DNA from: Arthrobacter castelli DSM 16402
Lineage (GTDB): Bacteria; Actinomycetota; Actinomycetes; Actinomycetales; Micrococcaceae
DNA: 64,000 nucleotides
Reading direction: 5' to 3'
Assembly: GCF_000430705.1 (NCBI RefSeq)
Contig: NZ_AUMN01000005.1
Coordinates: 124,001 to 188,000, forward strand
Shown here: positions 10,101 to 17,305 of the stretch, piece after piece
Position numbering within the stretch: position 1 is the first letter of the stretch
Layout: each line of letters opens with the position of its first letter
Notes under the pieces: generated by a model
Seen by the model: the letters and a program-made list of their open reading frames with translations, nothing else
Databases searched by the model: none
Told to the model about the DNA's origin: nothing
Program-made: the position numbers and the translations under genes

Positions 10101-10374
10101 CGAAGGCAAGCCACGGATGGATCTCATCGCGCAGCGCGACACCTCCGGCAGGCTCCCCGGCTTCACCCTCGCCCGCAACACCGCCGAGGACATGGCCACG
10201 GCCGGACACCAGCATGAACTCCCTGCCAGCGCGCACACCTATTTATACCTGGACGCCGCCCAGCACGGAGTCGGCAGCCGCGCCTGCGGGCCGGACGTGT
10301 GGCCGGACTTCGCGCTGTCGCCGGTGGCCCGCAACCTCGAGTTCCGCGTCGCGTTCCCTTCCGGGTTGGAGTAA
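7195..10374 (+). CDS. lacZ: Beta-galactosidase, glycoside hydrolase family 2
   Basis: The 1059-residue enzyme has the full LacZ architecture: an N-terminal jelly-roll (SLNGQWRFRLLD onward), Ig-like domain, TIM barrel and C-terminal small-chain domain. The barrel carries NRHEAHPDRGRVFDE, the acid/base in WSLGNESG (Glu444) and the nucleophile in ILCEYAHAMGNGPG (Glu523). It hydrolyses terminal beta-galactosides, here probably in the cytoplasm because no signal peptide is present. Its ATG overlaps the permease stop (ATGA), so it is the last gene of the import operon. The size matches E. coli LacZ (about 1024 residues) with small insertions. Confidence 0.95.
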   Translation: MSPAIQNYLTDRGPGSGQRLPARSQLDSDAPRLSLNGQWRFRLLDHAPGLSYGTLDRGGSGVAGDADTEGPDDVGAVAFDDSGWEHIQVPGHWVLQGDGQWGQPIYTNVRYPFPVDPPHVPDENPTGDYRRRFDVPGDWATAERVVLRFDGVESTYRVWLNGREVGVGKGSRLVQEFDVTDDVAPGENLIVVRVHQWSDASYLEDQDQWWLPGIFRDVTLEARPHGGLDDVWLSTGYRDGQGLLSPEITAGEHAYPVTLRVPELGIEQTWQRPGDVEPVSIGHVEPWTADTPRLYEAEVASSAETVKLRVGFRTVEIIGDRFLVNGRRVVFHGVNRHEAHPDRGRVFDEQHARADLCRMKQFNVNAIRTSHYPPHPKLLDLADEIGFWVIDECDLETHGFEANGWIDNPSDDPAWREAYIDRIERTIERDKNHPSIIMWSLGNESGTGMNLAAASGWAHQRDPERPVHYEGDYTGAYTDVYSRMYSSVPETESIGRDDSSELLLACNAAESARQRSKPFILCEYAHAMGNGPGGLDQYEDLVHRYPRLHGGFVWEWRDHGIRTTTREGTEYFGYGGDFGEVLHDGNFVMDGLVLSDDTPSPGLHEFKAVVQPVRFEFGDASVLITNEQHSADTSHLVFRWTLEYDGDAADGGELDVASGKPAAGESSRVELPAFQPADNAESWLTLTAELREDTAWAPKGHVVASAQRDVTHPAVRMRLVTPARPAVVEQTAGGRNPGVDRSAAGAMVPGPASGRLEPSNGTLQLGPATFDGGRLTELGGVPVKGPRLQLWRAPIDNDRRSAFGSYHRIDPRADLGHGHPEPSLEEQWRAAGLDRLEHRVDSVEASPTQLRTRIRSGAASEARAVWTQTTWTLVDSPGSDEPELLLRIEMMPTTGWDILWPRLGVRFDLPSTISGADWFGTGPHESYPDSRNAAGTGRFQAGIEELTFGYARPQESGHRSDMRWLRLLDEGKPRMDLIAQRDTSGRLPGFTLARNTAEDMATAGHQHELPASAHTYLYLDAAQHGVGSRACGPDVWPDFALSPVARNLEFRVAFPSGLE

Positions 10375-10452
10375 TCGCCGAAGGGACTTCCCCGGCGAAC
10401 TCGGATAGACTTGGTGGTTGCCTTACTGGCTGCATGAGGGTACGGAGGAGCG

Positions 10453-10929
10453 ATGTTCAGGCCCGGTGCGCCGATCGATGAGATTGAGCGCGATGTCGAG
10501 TCAATTATCGTTGAGCTGGTCCACGAGTTGGGTACGTTGGCCGATGACGATCCCGTTGAGCATGGTGCGGACGAACGTGCATATATAAAGGCATTCTCGG
10601 ATGTTCGTGCGAACAGCGATAAGGATCAGGCTGCGCTGCTGACTGCCGCAGTAAACAGGCCAAACCTGGCCGAATCCCTGCTGTATTTGAACCGCTGGCT
10701 GGATGGTGCCGTCCGTCCGTCCAGGAAGTCCTCGCGGGCGATGCGAATTCTGGTGCGTCTGGCGATGGACGGGTTGTGGGTCAGCGACATCCTGGATCCC
10801 ACCCGGTTCACCGCCGCGCAGCGGGACCGGTTGACGGACATCCTTGTTGCGCTGACCTATCTCACTGATGAACAGGTGGATGGGCTCACGGGTGGAAGCG
10901 TTCCGGAAAGGGAAGTGGCTGCCGTGTAG
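10453..10929 (+). CDS. TetR C-terminal-domain-like protein lacking the DNA-binding domain
   Basis: The 158-residue protein contains ALLTAAVNRPNLAESLLYLN and RAMRILVRLAMDGLWVSDIL, wording like the ligand-binding half of TetR regulators (aLLaaV..P.L, A..vrLa.DGLW). No helix-turn-helix precedes it. The ATG at 10453 has a good GGAGG six bases upstream, and the 78 bases before it do not encode an HTH. It could be a truncated regulator, a dominant-negative partner or a small-molecule-binding protein. A perfect 14-bp-stem terminator follows. Confidence 0.55.
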   Translation: MFRPGAPIDEIERDVESIIVELVHELGTLADDDPVEHGADERAYIKAFSDVRANSDKDQAALLTAAVNRPNLAESLLYLNRWLDGAVRPSRKSSRAMRILVRLAMDGLWVSDILDPTRFTAAQRDRLTDILVALTYLTDEQVDGLTGGSVPEREVAAV

Positions 10930-10952
10930 GCCAGCGGCGGTGAAAGACCTTG

Positions 10953-10985
10953 AAAGACGGCGGCGCTTTGGGCGCCGCCGTCTTT
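10953..10985. terminator. Bidirectional rho-independent terminator
   Basis: A perfect 14-bp stem (AAAGACGGCGGCGC / GCGCCGCCGTCTTT) closes a five-base loop. The A-run and T-run at the two ends let it work in both directions, ending the TetR-like gene on the + strand and the 48-residue basic protein gene on the - strand. Confidence 0.9.
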
Positions 10986-11021
10986 ACAGCTGGGTGTTTT
11001 TTTAAGTTTCTTTCGGGTCGA

Positions 11022-11168
11022 TCAGGACTTGCGCGCCTTGCGGGGTTTCGTGAACTCCGGATCACTTGACGCAGACTTCGCCTTTTTGTCGGCTCTTTTT
11101 TCCAGAATGGACTTTCCGGTCTTTTTAGAGTTGGAACCACGTGGAGATTTTCCAGACAACTCGATCAC
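11022..11168 (-). CDS. Small basic conserved hypothetical protein (48 aa)
   Basis: The 48-residue, Lys/Arg/Ser-rich protein contains GKSPRGSNSKKTGKSILEKR and ends KPRKARKS. Short proteins with this wording are widespread in Micrococcales and related actinobacteria and have no assigned function; the charge suggests nucleic-acid or ribosome association. I use the GTG at 11168, with AAAGG five bases upstream; a TTG nine bases further in is possible. The gene converges on the TetR-like gene across a shared terminator. Confidence 0.7.
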   Translation of the reverse strand: MIELSGKSPRGSNSKKTGKSILEKRADKKAKSASSDPEFTKPRKARKS

Positions 11169-11226
11169 TGCCTTTCAGGGTGGATACTCAGAACCATACG
11201 CTAAAAAACAATAAAATCCAGTGGCA

Positions 11227-11294
11227 GATTCCGCCCCGTGAGCACGGGGCCCCGCTGGCTCGCCGCCCCGTGAGCACGGGCCACCGGCGGAATC
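11227..11294. repeat. Nested inverted-repeat structure (outer stem with two internal hairpins)
   Basis: Outer arms GATTCCGCC (11227-11235) and GGCGGAATC (11286-11294) are perfect complements. Between them lie two copies of CCGCCCCGTGAGCACGGG at 11231-11248 and 11263-11280, each able to fold on itself (CCCGTG/CACGGG). The 68-base element could form a cloverleaf-like RNA or DNA shape. It lies in an AT-rich gap between the small basic protein gene and the Gre-like gene. Two copies with a 14-base gap are too few and too close for a CRISPR array. Confidence 0.6.
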
Positions 11295-11392
11295 GCTGGA
11301 ACTTTCGGGCGGTTTCCCCAAAAAGTTGCTAAAAAAACTCCTTGGGCTAAGGTTAATATTTACCGACAGTACTTGTCTCTTTTGCCTTTTGG

Positions 11393-11414
11393 CCAAGGGG
11401 ACAGCTCCCCTTGG
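11393..11414 (+). promoter_or_regulatory. Hairpin in the leader of the Gre-like gene
   Basis: A perfect 8-bp stem, CCAAGGGG / CCCCTTGG, with a six-base loop lies 28 bases before the start of the Gre-like gene. The upstream sequence (11295-11390) is unusually AT-rich for this genome and probably holds the promoter. The hairpin may stabilise the leader or act as a weak terminator; nothing decides between these. Confidence 0.4.
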
Positions 11415-11441
11415 TATTTACTCACATGAAGGATGAGGAAA

Positions 11442-11876
11442 ATGCTTTCGAAAAACGCACCCATTTCCTGGCTCACTCAGCAGTCTTATGACCGCTTGAA
11501 GGCGGAGCTGGACGTGCTGCTCGATAAGCGAAGCGACGAAGCCCTCGCTTTGGGGCCGGAGGCGCTTGAAGGCCGGATCCGCCAGCTCACCTCCCTGCTG
11601 AAGAACTCCCGCGTCCACTCGCCCGACGACGACGGCGTGGTGGAGCCGGGAATGCTGGTTGAGGTGGAAATCGCCGGCGACACCGTGCGTTTCCTAATGG
11701 GCAGCCGGGAAATCTCCGACCACGGCGACATCGACGTCTTCAGCGAAAAGAGCCCGCTCGGGGCCGCTATTTATGGCAAGAAGCCCGGGGAGCGGGCCAC
11801 ATACACCGCACCCAGTGGACGCGCGATCGACGTCGTTGTCTTGTCGGCCACGCCCTTTATGGACGCGGTGGCCTGA
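11442..11876 (+). CDS. GreA/GreB family elongation factor-like protein
   Basis: The 144-residue protein has a Gre-type layout: an N-terminal helical hairpin (LTQQSYDRLKAELDVLLDKR through RIRQLTSLLKNSRV) followed by a FKBP-like domain with DDDGVVEPGMLVEVEIAGD and EKSPLGAAIYGKKPGE. Canonical GreA rescues backtracked RNA polymerase with acidic residues at the hairpin tip; here the tip region is shortened (about DEALALGPEALEGR), so it may modulate polymerase differently. I chose the second ATG (11442) because GAGGAA lies four bases upstream. The stop codon lies inside a 24-base sequence that is repeated just downstream. Confidence 0.8.
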   Translation: MLSKNAPISWLTQQSYDRLKAELDVLLDKRSDEALALGPEALEGRIRQLTSLLKNSRVHSPDDDGVVEPGMLVEVEIAGDTVRFLMGSREISDHGDIDVFSEKSPLGAAIYGKKPGERATYTAPSGRAIDVVVLSATPFMDAVA

Positions 11877-11945
11877 CCACAGGGTGGCAGGGCCAGCTGA
11901 TTGACTGCCGGAGCAGAGACCGTGGCCTGACCACAGGGTGGCAGG
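11868..11945. repeat. Direct repeat, two 24-base copies 54 bases apart
   Basis: Copies at 11868-11891 and 11922-11945 are identical. Both start GTGGCCTGACCACAGGG and end TGGCAGG. The first contains the last codons and stop of the Gre-like gene; the second follows after a 30-base spacer. This looks like a small local duplication rather than a mobile element. Confidence 0.7.
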
Positions 11946-12025
11946 ATCCCAGTCCAGGGGGTTTCGGGTGAATTAGGATGGCGGGAACGCCGACCGCCCT
12001 GACCGGACGATGCCGAGGACTGACG

Positions 12026-12670
12026 ATGCCTGAAAACGACCCGGAACCGCTGCTGCTGACCGAGCACGAAATTCTGGCGCTGCTGACCCTGAACGACACT
12101 GAACCTGCACGACGCAGCCGCACGGTGCTGCACCTGCCGGAGGTCGACGACGAGTCCGACTACATGCGGGCGGGAATCACCACCCTGCTGGTCCGCGGCC
12201 ACGCAACTGTCGAAGAAGACAACGTCAGCGCCCAGGGCGTGGCCCGCTCAGTAGCGTCCGTGCTGACGACGGCGGGTGAATGGCTGGAGATTGGCATTGT
12301 CACCAACGAGCACAGCCACGTCTACTTCGCCGCCGCCTCGGCCGTCGGCAATGTCCTGGCCAGCATGAACCGGCTTGGGGTTCACGAACTGCTGCCGCTT
12401 GACCCAAGGACGGAATTGCTCGATGTCGGGATGGGCATCGCGCGCAACGCATTGACCGATGAAGGCACCGAAAAGCCGGTGGCCGTAAACATCACCCGCC
12501 ACGGGGCCGAGCAGGATTCAGTGACCGCCAGTATGCTGGCCGACTCCGATGGGCGGTGGCACCTTGCTGCGGAGCCGCGGAACGAGCAGGGTGAGCTGGC
12601 CAAGTCTGAAGTGCCTGCCGACGAGGCCGTTGGCAAGCTGAACGATGCCCTGACCTTCGCCTCCTCATAG
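12026..12670 (+). CDS. Hypothetical protein (214 aa)
   Basis: I do not recognise this family with confidence. The protein begins MPENDPEPLLLTEHEILALL, has a central Ala/Val-rich part (VARSVASVLTTAGEWLEIGI and HSHVYFAAASAVGNVLASM) and an acidic, hydrophilic end. There is no signal peptide or membrane span. The opening vaguely recalls ESX-associated EspG-like proteins, but no other ESX gene is nearby and I do not rely on this. I use the ATG at 12026 with GAGGA seven bases before it; an in-frame ATG at 11978 lacks a ribosome site. It converges on the APC permease gene. Confidence 0.6.
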   Translation: MPENDPEPLLLTEHEILALLTLNDTEPARRSRTVLHLPEVDDESDYMRAGITTLLVRGHATVEEDNVSAQGVARSVASVLTTAGEWLEIGIVTNEHSHVYFAAASAVGNVLASMNRLGVHELLPLDPRTELLDVGMGIARNALTDEGTEKPVAVNITRHGAEQDSVTASMLADSDGRWHLAAEPRNEQGELAKSEVPADEAVGKLNDALTFASS

Positions 12671-12694
12671 CCGGCCTGACGGCGTCGGCCCGGT

Positions 12695-14146
12695 TCAGGT
12701 ACGGCCGGCTTGCTCCGGCGGATCAGCCGGTGCTTCCGGATCGGCCGGTGGTGCCGGGTCCACGCGAACGCCGGGAATGGTATCGAGGACGGCGGCGACG
12801 TCGGTGCCGCGTTTCTTGTCCAGGTACCAGTAGATGGTGAACACGATGAGGCCGATAGCCAGCCAGGGGAAGAAGATCGCAAGGGTGGACAAGTCGCCAA
12901 AGTTGCCCGCGAACAGCGCCGGCCAGTTGGCCGCCTGTGTAATGAGGATCAACGATCCAAGTGCGGCGACGACGACGGCAATATAAAACCACCGTCCAGG
13001 GTTATAAGCGGCACGCGAGGCCAGTACCCCGCCTTTGGCATAAAGGTAGCCGGTCGCGATGGACACCGTCAGGTAGGCGATCAGGTAGCTGAAGGTCGCG
13101 ATGGCAATGGCCTGGTCGAGACCGGCTGACCAGAAGAGCAGCATCGATGCTGCCACGTACAGCGTCAGCAGTGACCAGTGAGGCGTCCTGAACCTCCGGT
13201 TGACCGCGGAGAACCACTTGGGGAAGATTCCGTCCCAGGACCATGAGTACGGGATCTTGATAGCGGCTGCCATTATGGCGTGGGTACTCGTGGCAGTAGC
13301 CAGCAACCCGCCAAGGGCCACCACCACTGTGCCGAAGGTGCCGAGGAAGGTTTCGGCCGCCGTCGAGAGAGGCTTGGCCGACTCGGCGAGGACCGTGTAG
13401 CTGTCCACTACGCCGTAAATCACTATCGCTGTGATCATGTACAAGACGATCAGGATCCCGGTGCCGCCGAGGATGGCCAGGGGAAGGTTGCGGCTGGGGT
13501 TCTTCACTTCGGCGCCGAACTGTGCGGCGACTTCGATACCGATGAAGGCGTAGAACAGCGGCACGGTGGCGGCCATGAACCCGCTGAATTCGCCGGTGAA
13601 GAAGGGCGTGTAGCTGGCGGTGTCGATGTTGAACAGCCCCGGGATGATGAGGACGATGAGCGAGGCAATAAGCACCCATAACATTGCTGTTTGCGCCCGG
13701 CTGTACCCCTTTGTCCCGAACAAGTTGATCAGGAAGAGGACCGTTAGTATGCCGAAGCCGGACCAGACTGGGTCAAGAGCGGGAACGAATACTTCCAGGT
13801 AGGCGCCGAATCCGATGGCCAGGACGGCGTCGGCGGCGATGTAGCCGAGCCATTTGGTCCACGTGACGACGAATCCGAGCAACCGGTTGTTGAATGAGCG
13901 CGAAATGAAGGTGTATGCCCCTCCCGCGCCGGGGAAGATGGTCGCCAGCCAGCTGTAGTTGGTGGCCAGCGCCATGGCAATAATGCCCGTTGCTGCCACT
14001 CCGAGAATGACGCTCGGGCCGGTGGTGCCACTGGCCGTTCCGATCGTCACAAACAGGCCGGCGCCGAGGGTGCCGGCAATGACGGTGGCGATGGCCCCCG
14101 GCAACCCCATGCTCCGCGAGAGACTGTTGTCCTTAGCTGCTGCCAT
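12695..14146 (-). CDS. APC superfamily amino acid permease
   Basis: The 483-residue integral membrane protein has about 12 spans. Span 1 carries PGAIATVIAGTLGAGLFVTI, the broken-helix glycine motif of amino acid/polyamine/organocation transporters, and the loop after it reads FPGAGGAYTFISRSFNNRLL. The C-terminus is cytoplasmic and Pro/Asp-rich. I chose the ATG at 14146 with GAGGTG nine bases upstream; a frame extending to 14242 has a poor N-terminus. The gene stands alone, so the substrate is unknown. Confidence 0.88.
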   Translation of the reverse strand: MAAAKDNSLSRSMGLPGAIATVIAGTLGAGLFVTIGTASGTTGPSVILGVAATGIIAMALATNYSWLATIFPGAGGAYTFISRSFNNRLLGFVVTWTKWLGYIAADAVLAIGFGAYLEVFVPALDPVWSGFGILTVLFLINLFGTKGYSRAQTAMLWVLIASLIVLIIPGLFNIDTASYTPFFTGEFSGFMAATVPLFYAFIGIEVAAQFGAEVKNPSRNLPLAILGGTGILIVLYMITAIVIYGVVDSYTVLAESAKPLSTAAETFLGTFGTVVVALGGLLATATSTHAIMAAAIKIPYSWSWDGIFPKWFSAVNRRFRTPHWSLLTLYVAASMLLFWSAGLDQAIAIATFSYLIAYLTVSIATGYLYAKGGVLASRAAYNPGRWFYIAVVVAALGSLILITQAANWPALFAGNFGDLSTLAIFFPWLAIGLIVFTIYWYLDKKRGTDVAAVLDTIPGVRVDPAPPADPEAPADPPEQAGRT

Positions 14147-14298
14147 GACCCGACACCTCTTCGTTGAGTTGAAACGCGTCCGTGCGGCACATCCGCCGGG
14201 CGGAATGGTTGTGAGACTACAGCAGCGCCCGGAGGGTCTCAAGGGGTGAGGTGGGTCGTGGGATGAGTGTTCGAGGATCGTAATACGGCACTGGCATA

Positions 14299-15561
14299 AT
14301 GGCGGCCATGGGAGACGCCGGAAAATCCTTGGACCTGAGCATCACTATCGTCGGAACAGAGCCGGAAATCCGATGTGATCTACGCGTGCCTGCGTCGGCC
14401 GCCCTGAGCGATCTGCACCGTGCTATCCAGCGGGCGTTCGGCTGGGAGGACCGCCACTTGCACGCATTCACCGTGACGGATCCGACGGGCCGGCGGCGCA
14501 GCTTCACCACAGACGAAGAAACCGTCATGGAGCTTCAGATGGAGTTCGATACGGCCGTCGCCATCGGCGACATCACCGACGGCCCCGGCAGCGTGGTCAG
14601 CTATGAGTACGATTTCGGTGACGGCTGGGATCATCAGATTACCGTCACCGGCGACGCTGTGGCGCCGGCAGGGCAGTTTAGCTGCCTGGATGGAGCAAAC
14701 CGCGGACCGGTGGAGGATTCCGGTGGTATCGGCGGCTACCGGCAGCTGTGCGAAATCCTCGCCGACGTCACCCACCCCCAGTACCGGCAGATGGCTGACT
14801 GGTATACGTTCGTCACCGGCCATTCCGCTTTTTCCTTTGACCCGTCAGAGTTCGACATTGAACAGGTCAACGGCAAGTTGGAGCGGCTCAGTCTTCAGGT
14901 CAACGGTGCGAAGCCGACGCCGGAGGAGATATCCGCCGTCGTCCGCCCCGCGCGGTGGCTGTTGCAGCGGGTGGGCACAGAAGGTCTGGAGTTGACCAAG
15001 GATGGCTACCTGAAACCGGCAGTGGTCGCCGAAATCATGAGCGGACTCGGGTGGGAACGGCAGTGGCCGGGAAAGCACAATCGGGAAACGCAGACACTGC
15101 CGGTGTGGGAGCTGCGCACCCGGATGCAGCAGTGGAAATTGCTGCGCAAGTACAAGGGGAAGCTGCTGCGCACCCCGGCCGCCCGCAAAATCGCCGACGA
15201 CGATGCGGCGCTCTGGGATCACCTTGCCAGCGCTGTGGCCACTGAAAAACACCCGGCGGTGGAGGCGACTTCCCGGGTGGTGGTGGCGTGGCTGCTGGCA
15301 GACCAGCTGCCGCCATGGCGCTCGGTCGGTGACGCGGTGGCGCAGGTGCTGATGGCGGAGGGATTCGGCAGTCCCGATGGCGGCCCGGTGTCTGAGGCGG
15401 CCGGCCTCGATCTCTTCCATGCCGTCCGCGGGGGTCTGGTGTCGCTCGGTGTCTTCGGTCCCGAGTGCGGGGTGTTGGCGCCGAGAGTCCCGTCGCCGGG
15501 AGGGCTCAAGTTCCTGATGGACGTTCGACGGCATCAACACGTCGGCGGCAGCGACGGGTAG
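14299..15561 (+). CDS. Plasmid pRiA4b ORF-3 family protein
   Basis: The 420-residue protein begins with the pRiA4b ORF-3/IS1096 TnpR-like domain: LDLSITIVGTEPEIRCDLRV, SDLHRAIQRAFGWEDRHLHA and VSYEYDFGDGWDHQITVTGD, then the substrate-like CLDGANRGPVEDSGGIGGY. The C-terminal 220 residues are a helical region I do not recognise. The domain is common in bacteria, sometimes near mobile elements, with no proven activity. An ATG nine bases in is an alternative start. TAATAC/CATAAT-like sequences lie just upstream, so the mRNA could be leaderless. Confidence 0.78.
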   Translation: MAAMGDAGKSLDLSITIVGTEPEIRCDLRVPASAALSDLHRAIQRAFGWEDRHLHAFTVTDPTGRRRSFTTDEETVMELQMEFDTAVAIGDITDGPGSVVSYEYDFGDGWDHQITVTGDAVAPAGQFSCLDGANRGPVEDSGGIGGYRQLCEILADVTHPQYRQMADWYTFVTGHSAFSFDPSEFDIEQVNGKLERLSLQVNGAKPTPEEISAVVRPARWLLQRVGTEGLELTKDGYLKPAVVAEIMSGLGWERQWPGKHNRETQTLPVWELRTRMQQWKLLRKYKGKLLRTPAARKIADDDAALWDHLASAVATEKHPAVEATSRVVVAWLLADQLPPWRSVGDAVAQVLMAEGFGSPDGGPVSEAAGLDLFHAVRGGLVSLGVFGPECGVLAPRVPSPGGLKFLMDVRRHQHVGGSDG

Positions 15562-15616
15562 ACAGGGCGGCTAGATGCCATCGTCGTCGTTGTTCCGGGG
15601 CCAAAGCTGCCGGAAT

Positions 15617-16093
15617 TCATCCGTCAGATGACTTCCTGCCGGCGTCGGGCCCTTGGGCAAGTGCCTGCTCCGCCTCGGCGCGGTCGACAACTCCGGCATC
15701 GACCAGCCACTCGATGGCGTGGGTGCGCACGGTCCGGTCGTGGAACGTAAACCACTGATCGCCCAGTTCCGGCAGATCGATGAGCGTGTCCTTGAACCGC
15801 CGGAACGGGCGTTTCCTGTCGATGGCCTGCTGCAGCAAGTCTCTGGACCGGTCATCGCTTACGGTCGAAATGAAATCCTCCATCTCCCGGTAACCGTCAC
15901 GAGAGGATATGGGGTCGATGGTGATGACGCCTCGCTCTTCCAGCTCCTCAACGGACTCTTCTGCGGCGCCGCGCAGCCAGAAACCAATCTCGCCCGTATC
16001 CGGATCGAACCACCAGAACGAGTCGTAGAAGTCGGTTTGATGTTCCAGCGCCATCATCAGGAATTCCAGATCTATTGCGTCAAGACTGATCAT
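15617..16093 (-). CDS. UPF0158 family protein
   Basis: The 158-residue acidic protein has the family core: an early FWWFDPDTGEIGFWL strand pair, EERGVITIDPISSRDGYREM, then QQAIDRKRPFRRFKDTLIDL, where the GkGAFRRFKD-like motif is characteristic of UPF0158. The function of the family is unknown. It ends about 55 bases from the convergent pRiA4b-type gene. Confidence 0.8.
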   Translation of the reverse strand: MISLDAIDLEFLMMALEHQTDFYDSFWWFDPDTGEIGFWLRGAAEESVEELEERGVITIDPISSRDGYREMEDFISTVSDDRSRDLLQQAIDRKRPFRRFKDTLIDLPELGDQWFTFHDRTVRTHAIEWLVDAGVVDRAEAEQALAQGPDAGRKSSDG

Positions 16094-16280
16094 GTGCGTT
16101 CTCCTATCTTCTCAACGTGTCCTGTATGCCGCGGCGCGATGTTGGATGTATGTCCAAAACGATCACGACCCGCCGGTCCGGATGGATCTCGTACAGCACA
16201 CGGCAATGACGCGCACGCCGGGCGCTGGCGAGAGCCCCCGTGAGAGGTGCCCTGAGAGGGTATCCCGGATTCCCACGGTA

Positions 16281-16292
16281 AACCGTACGGTT
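16281..16292. promoter_or_regulatory. Palindrome AACCGTACGGTT before the XRE regulator gene
   Basis: This perfect 12-base palindrome ends six bases before the ATG of the XRE-family regulator. Its half-site AACCGTA is repeated in direct orientation before the downstream dehydrogenase gene (17275-17292). It is a good candidate for the regulator's own operator; its proximity to the start implies a short or absent leader. Confidence 0.6.
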
Positions 16293-16298
16293 AAGAAC

Positions 16299-17198
16299 AT
16301 GGACAACCGGTCAGAGGTGCGCGAGTTCTTGATGTCGCGGCGGGCGAAGGTCACGCCCGAGCGTGCCGGGATGCCTGCGAGTGGTCACCGGCGGGTGCCG
16401 GGCCTGCGCCGCGGCGAGGTGGCAAGCCTTGCCGGGGTGAGCGTGGAGTACTACTCGAAGCTTGAGCGCGGCGCGATCGGCGGGGCATCGGCGTCGGTGT
16501 TGGAAGCGCTGGCGCGCGCACTGATGCTCAACGGGACCGAGCGCGCGCATCTGTTCGATCTCGCCCGGGCCGCCGACGGCATCCCCACATCCGGGCGGCA
16601 CCGCCGCCCGGCGTCCCCGGCCAGGCCGCCGGGCGAAAGCCTGCAGTGGGCCTTGGATTCGATGAAGGATTCGGTGGCGTTCGTGCGCAACGAGGTCCAG
16701 GATCTGCTCGCCGTCAATGAGCTCGGCCGTGCGTTCTACTCACCGGTGATCGGCGACGGCGGTCGCACGCCCAACCTGGCCCGGTTCCAGTTCCTGGACC
16801 CTGCCTCCAGGGATTTTTATCCGGACTGGGAATTATTCGCGCAGATGTGTGTGGCAATTATCCGCACCGAGGCCGGCAAAGACCCGCAGCACCGCGGGAT
16901 CCAGGACCTCGCCGGGGAGCTGTCCACCCAGAGCGAGACCTTCCGCAGGCTGTGGGCTGCCCACGATGTGAGGACCCACGGCACGGGGACCAAGAGATTC
17001 AACCATCCTCAGGTGGGGGAATTGAACCTGGCCTACGACGAATTGGCGATCACCGCGGAGAAGGGCCTGGCCCTGATCATTTACACGGCCGAACCGGGAT
17101 CTGAGTCGTACCAGAAGCTTCAACTGCTCGGTTCATGGAACAAGCCGAACCAGCCCGACTACGCTGCCGACTCGGCGCTTCCCGGGCGAAGGGCCTGA
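16299..17198 (+). CDS. XRE-family transcriptional regulator with MmyB-like ligand domain
   Basis: The 299-residue protein has an N-terminal helix-turn-helix (PGLRRGEVASLAGVSVEYYS KLERG region, residues about 30-60) followed by the MmyB-like domain with FVRNEVQDLLAVNELGRAFY and an aromatic-rich end. Many actinobacterial MmyB-type regulators sit beside an oxidoreductase they control and may bind fatty acids or small hydrophobic ligands. The zinc alcohol dehydrogenase gene follows after 107 bases. Shared AACCGTA boxes suggest that it controls both itself and that gene. Confidence 0.87.
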   Translation: MDNRSEVREFLMSRRAKVTPERAGMPASGHRRVPGLRRGEVASLAGVSVEYYSKLERGAIGGASASVLEALARALMLNGTERAHLFDLARAADGIPTSGRHRRPASPARPPGESLQWALDSMKDSVAFVRNEVQDLLAVNELGRAFYSPVIGDGGRTPNLARFQFLDPASRDFYPDWELFAQMCVAIIRTEAGKDPQHRGIQDLAGELSTQSETFRRLWAAHDVRTHGTGTKRFNHPQVGELNLAYDELAITAEKGLALIIYTAEPGSESYQKLQLLGSWNKPNQPDYAADSALPGRRA

Positions 17199-17274
17199 CG
17201 CCGCACCTGACCGACCAGCGGTGTCGCCCTGTTCAGCGCGGGGTGACGTCGTCGGCGGAATCAACTCTCAACCA

Positions 17275-17292
17275 AACCGTAAGAACCGTAAG
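17275..17292 (+). promoter_or_regulatory. Tandem AACCGTAAG boxes before the alcohol dehydrogenase
   Basis: Two adjacent copies of the nonamer AACCGTAAG (17275-17283 and 17284-17292) lie 14-31 bases before the dehydrogenase start. They match the half-site of the palindrome in front of the XRE regulator gene. Binding by that regulator is inferred. Confidence 0.55.
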
Positions 17293-17305
17293 AAAGGACC
17301 AAAAT

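Noticed and set aside
11231-11280. Possible CRISPR repeats (two 18-base copies, GTGAGCACGGG core)
   Set aside because: Only two copies with a 14-base gap, no cas genes, and both fit better as arms of one nested hairpin.
11175-11396. 73-codon frame on the - strand across the nested repeat
   Set aside because: Composition is unlike the neighbouring genes and it would translate the hairpin repeats; no ribosome site.
12669-12710. AGCCGGCC/GGCCGGCT repeat between the 214-residue protein and APC permease genes
   Set aside because: It spans both stop codons and could be a shared terminator, but the 26-base loop and the high background of such GC repeats make it weak.
14299-15561. Reading the pRiA4b ORF-3 gene as evidence of an integrated plasmid
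   Set aside because: The domain is common on chromosomes and no replication, mobilisation or integrase gene is near.
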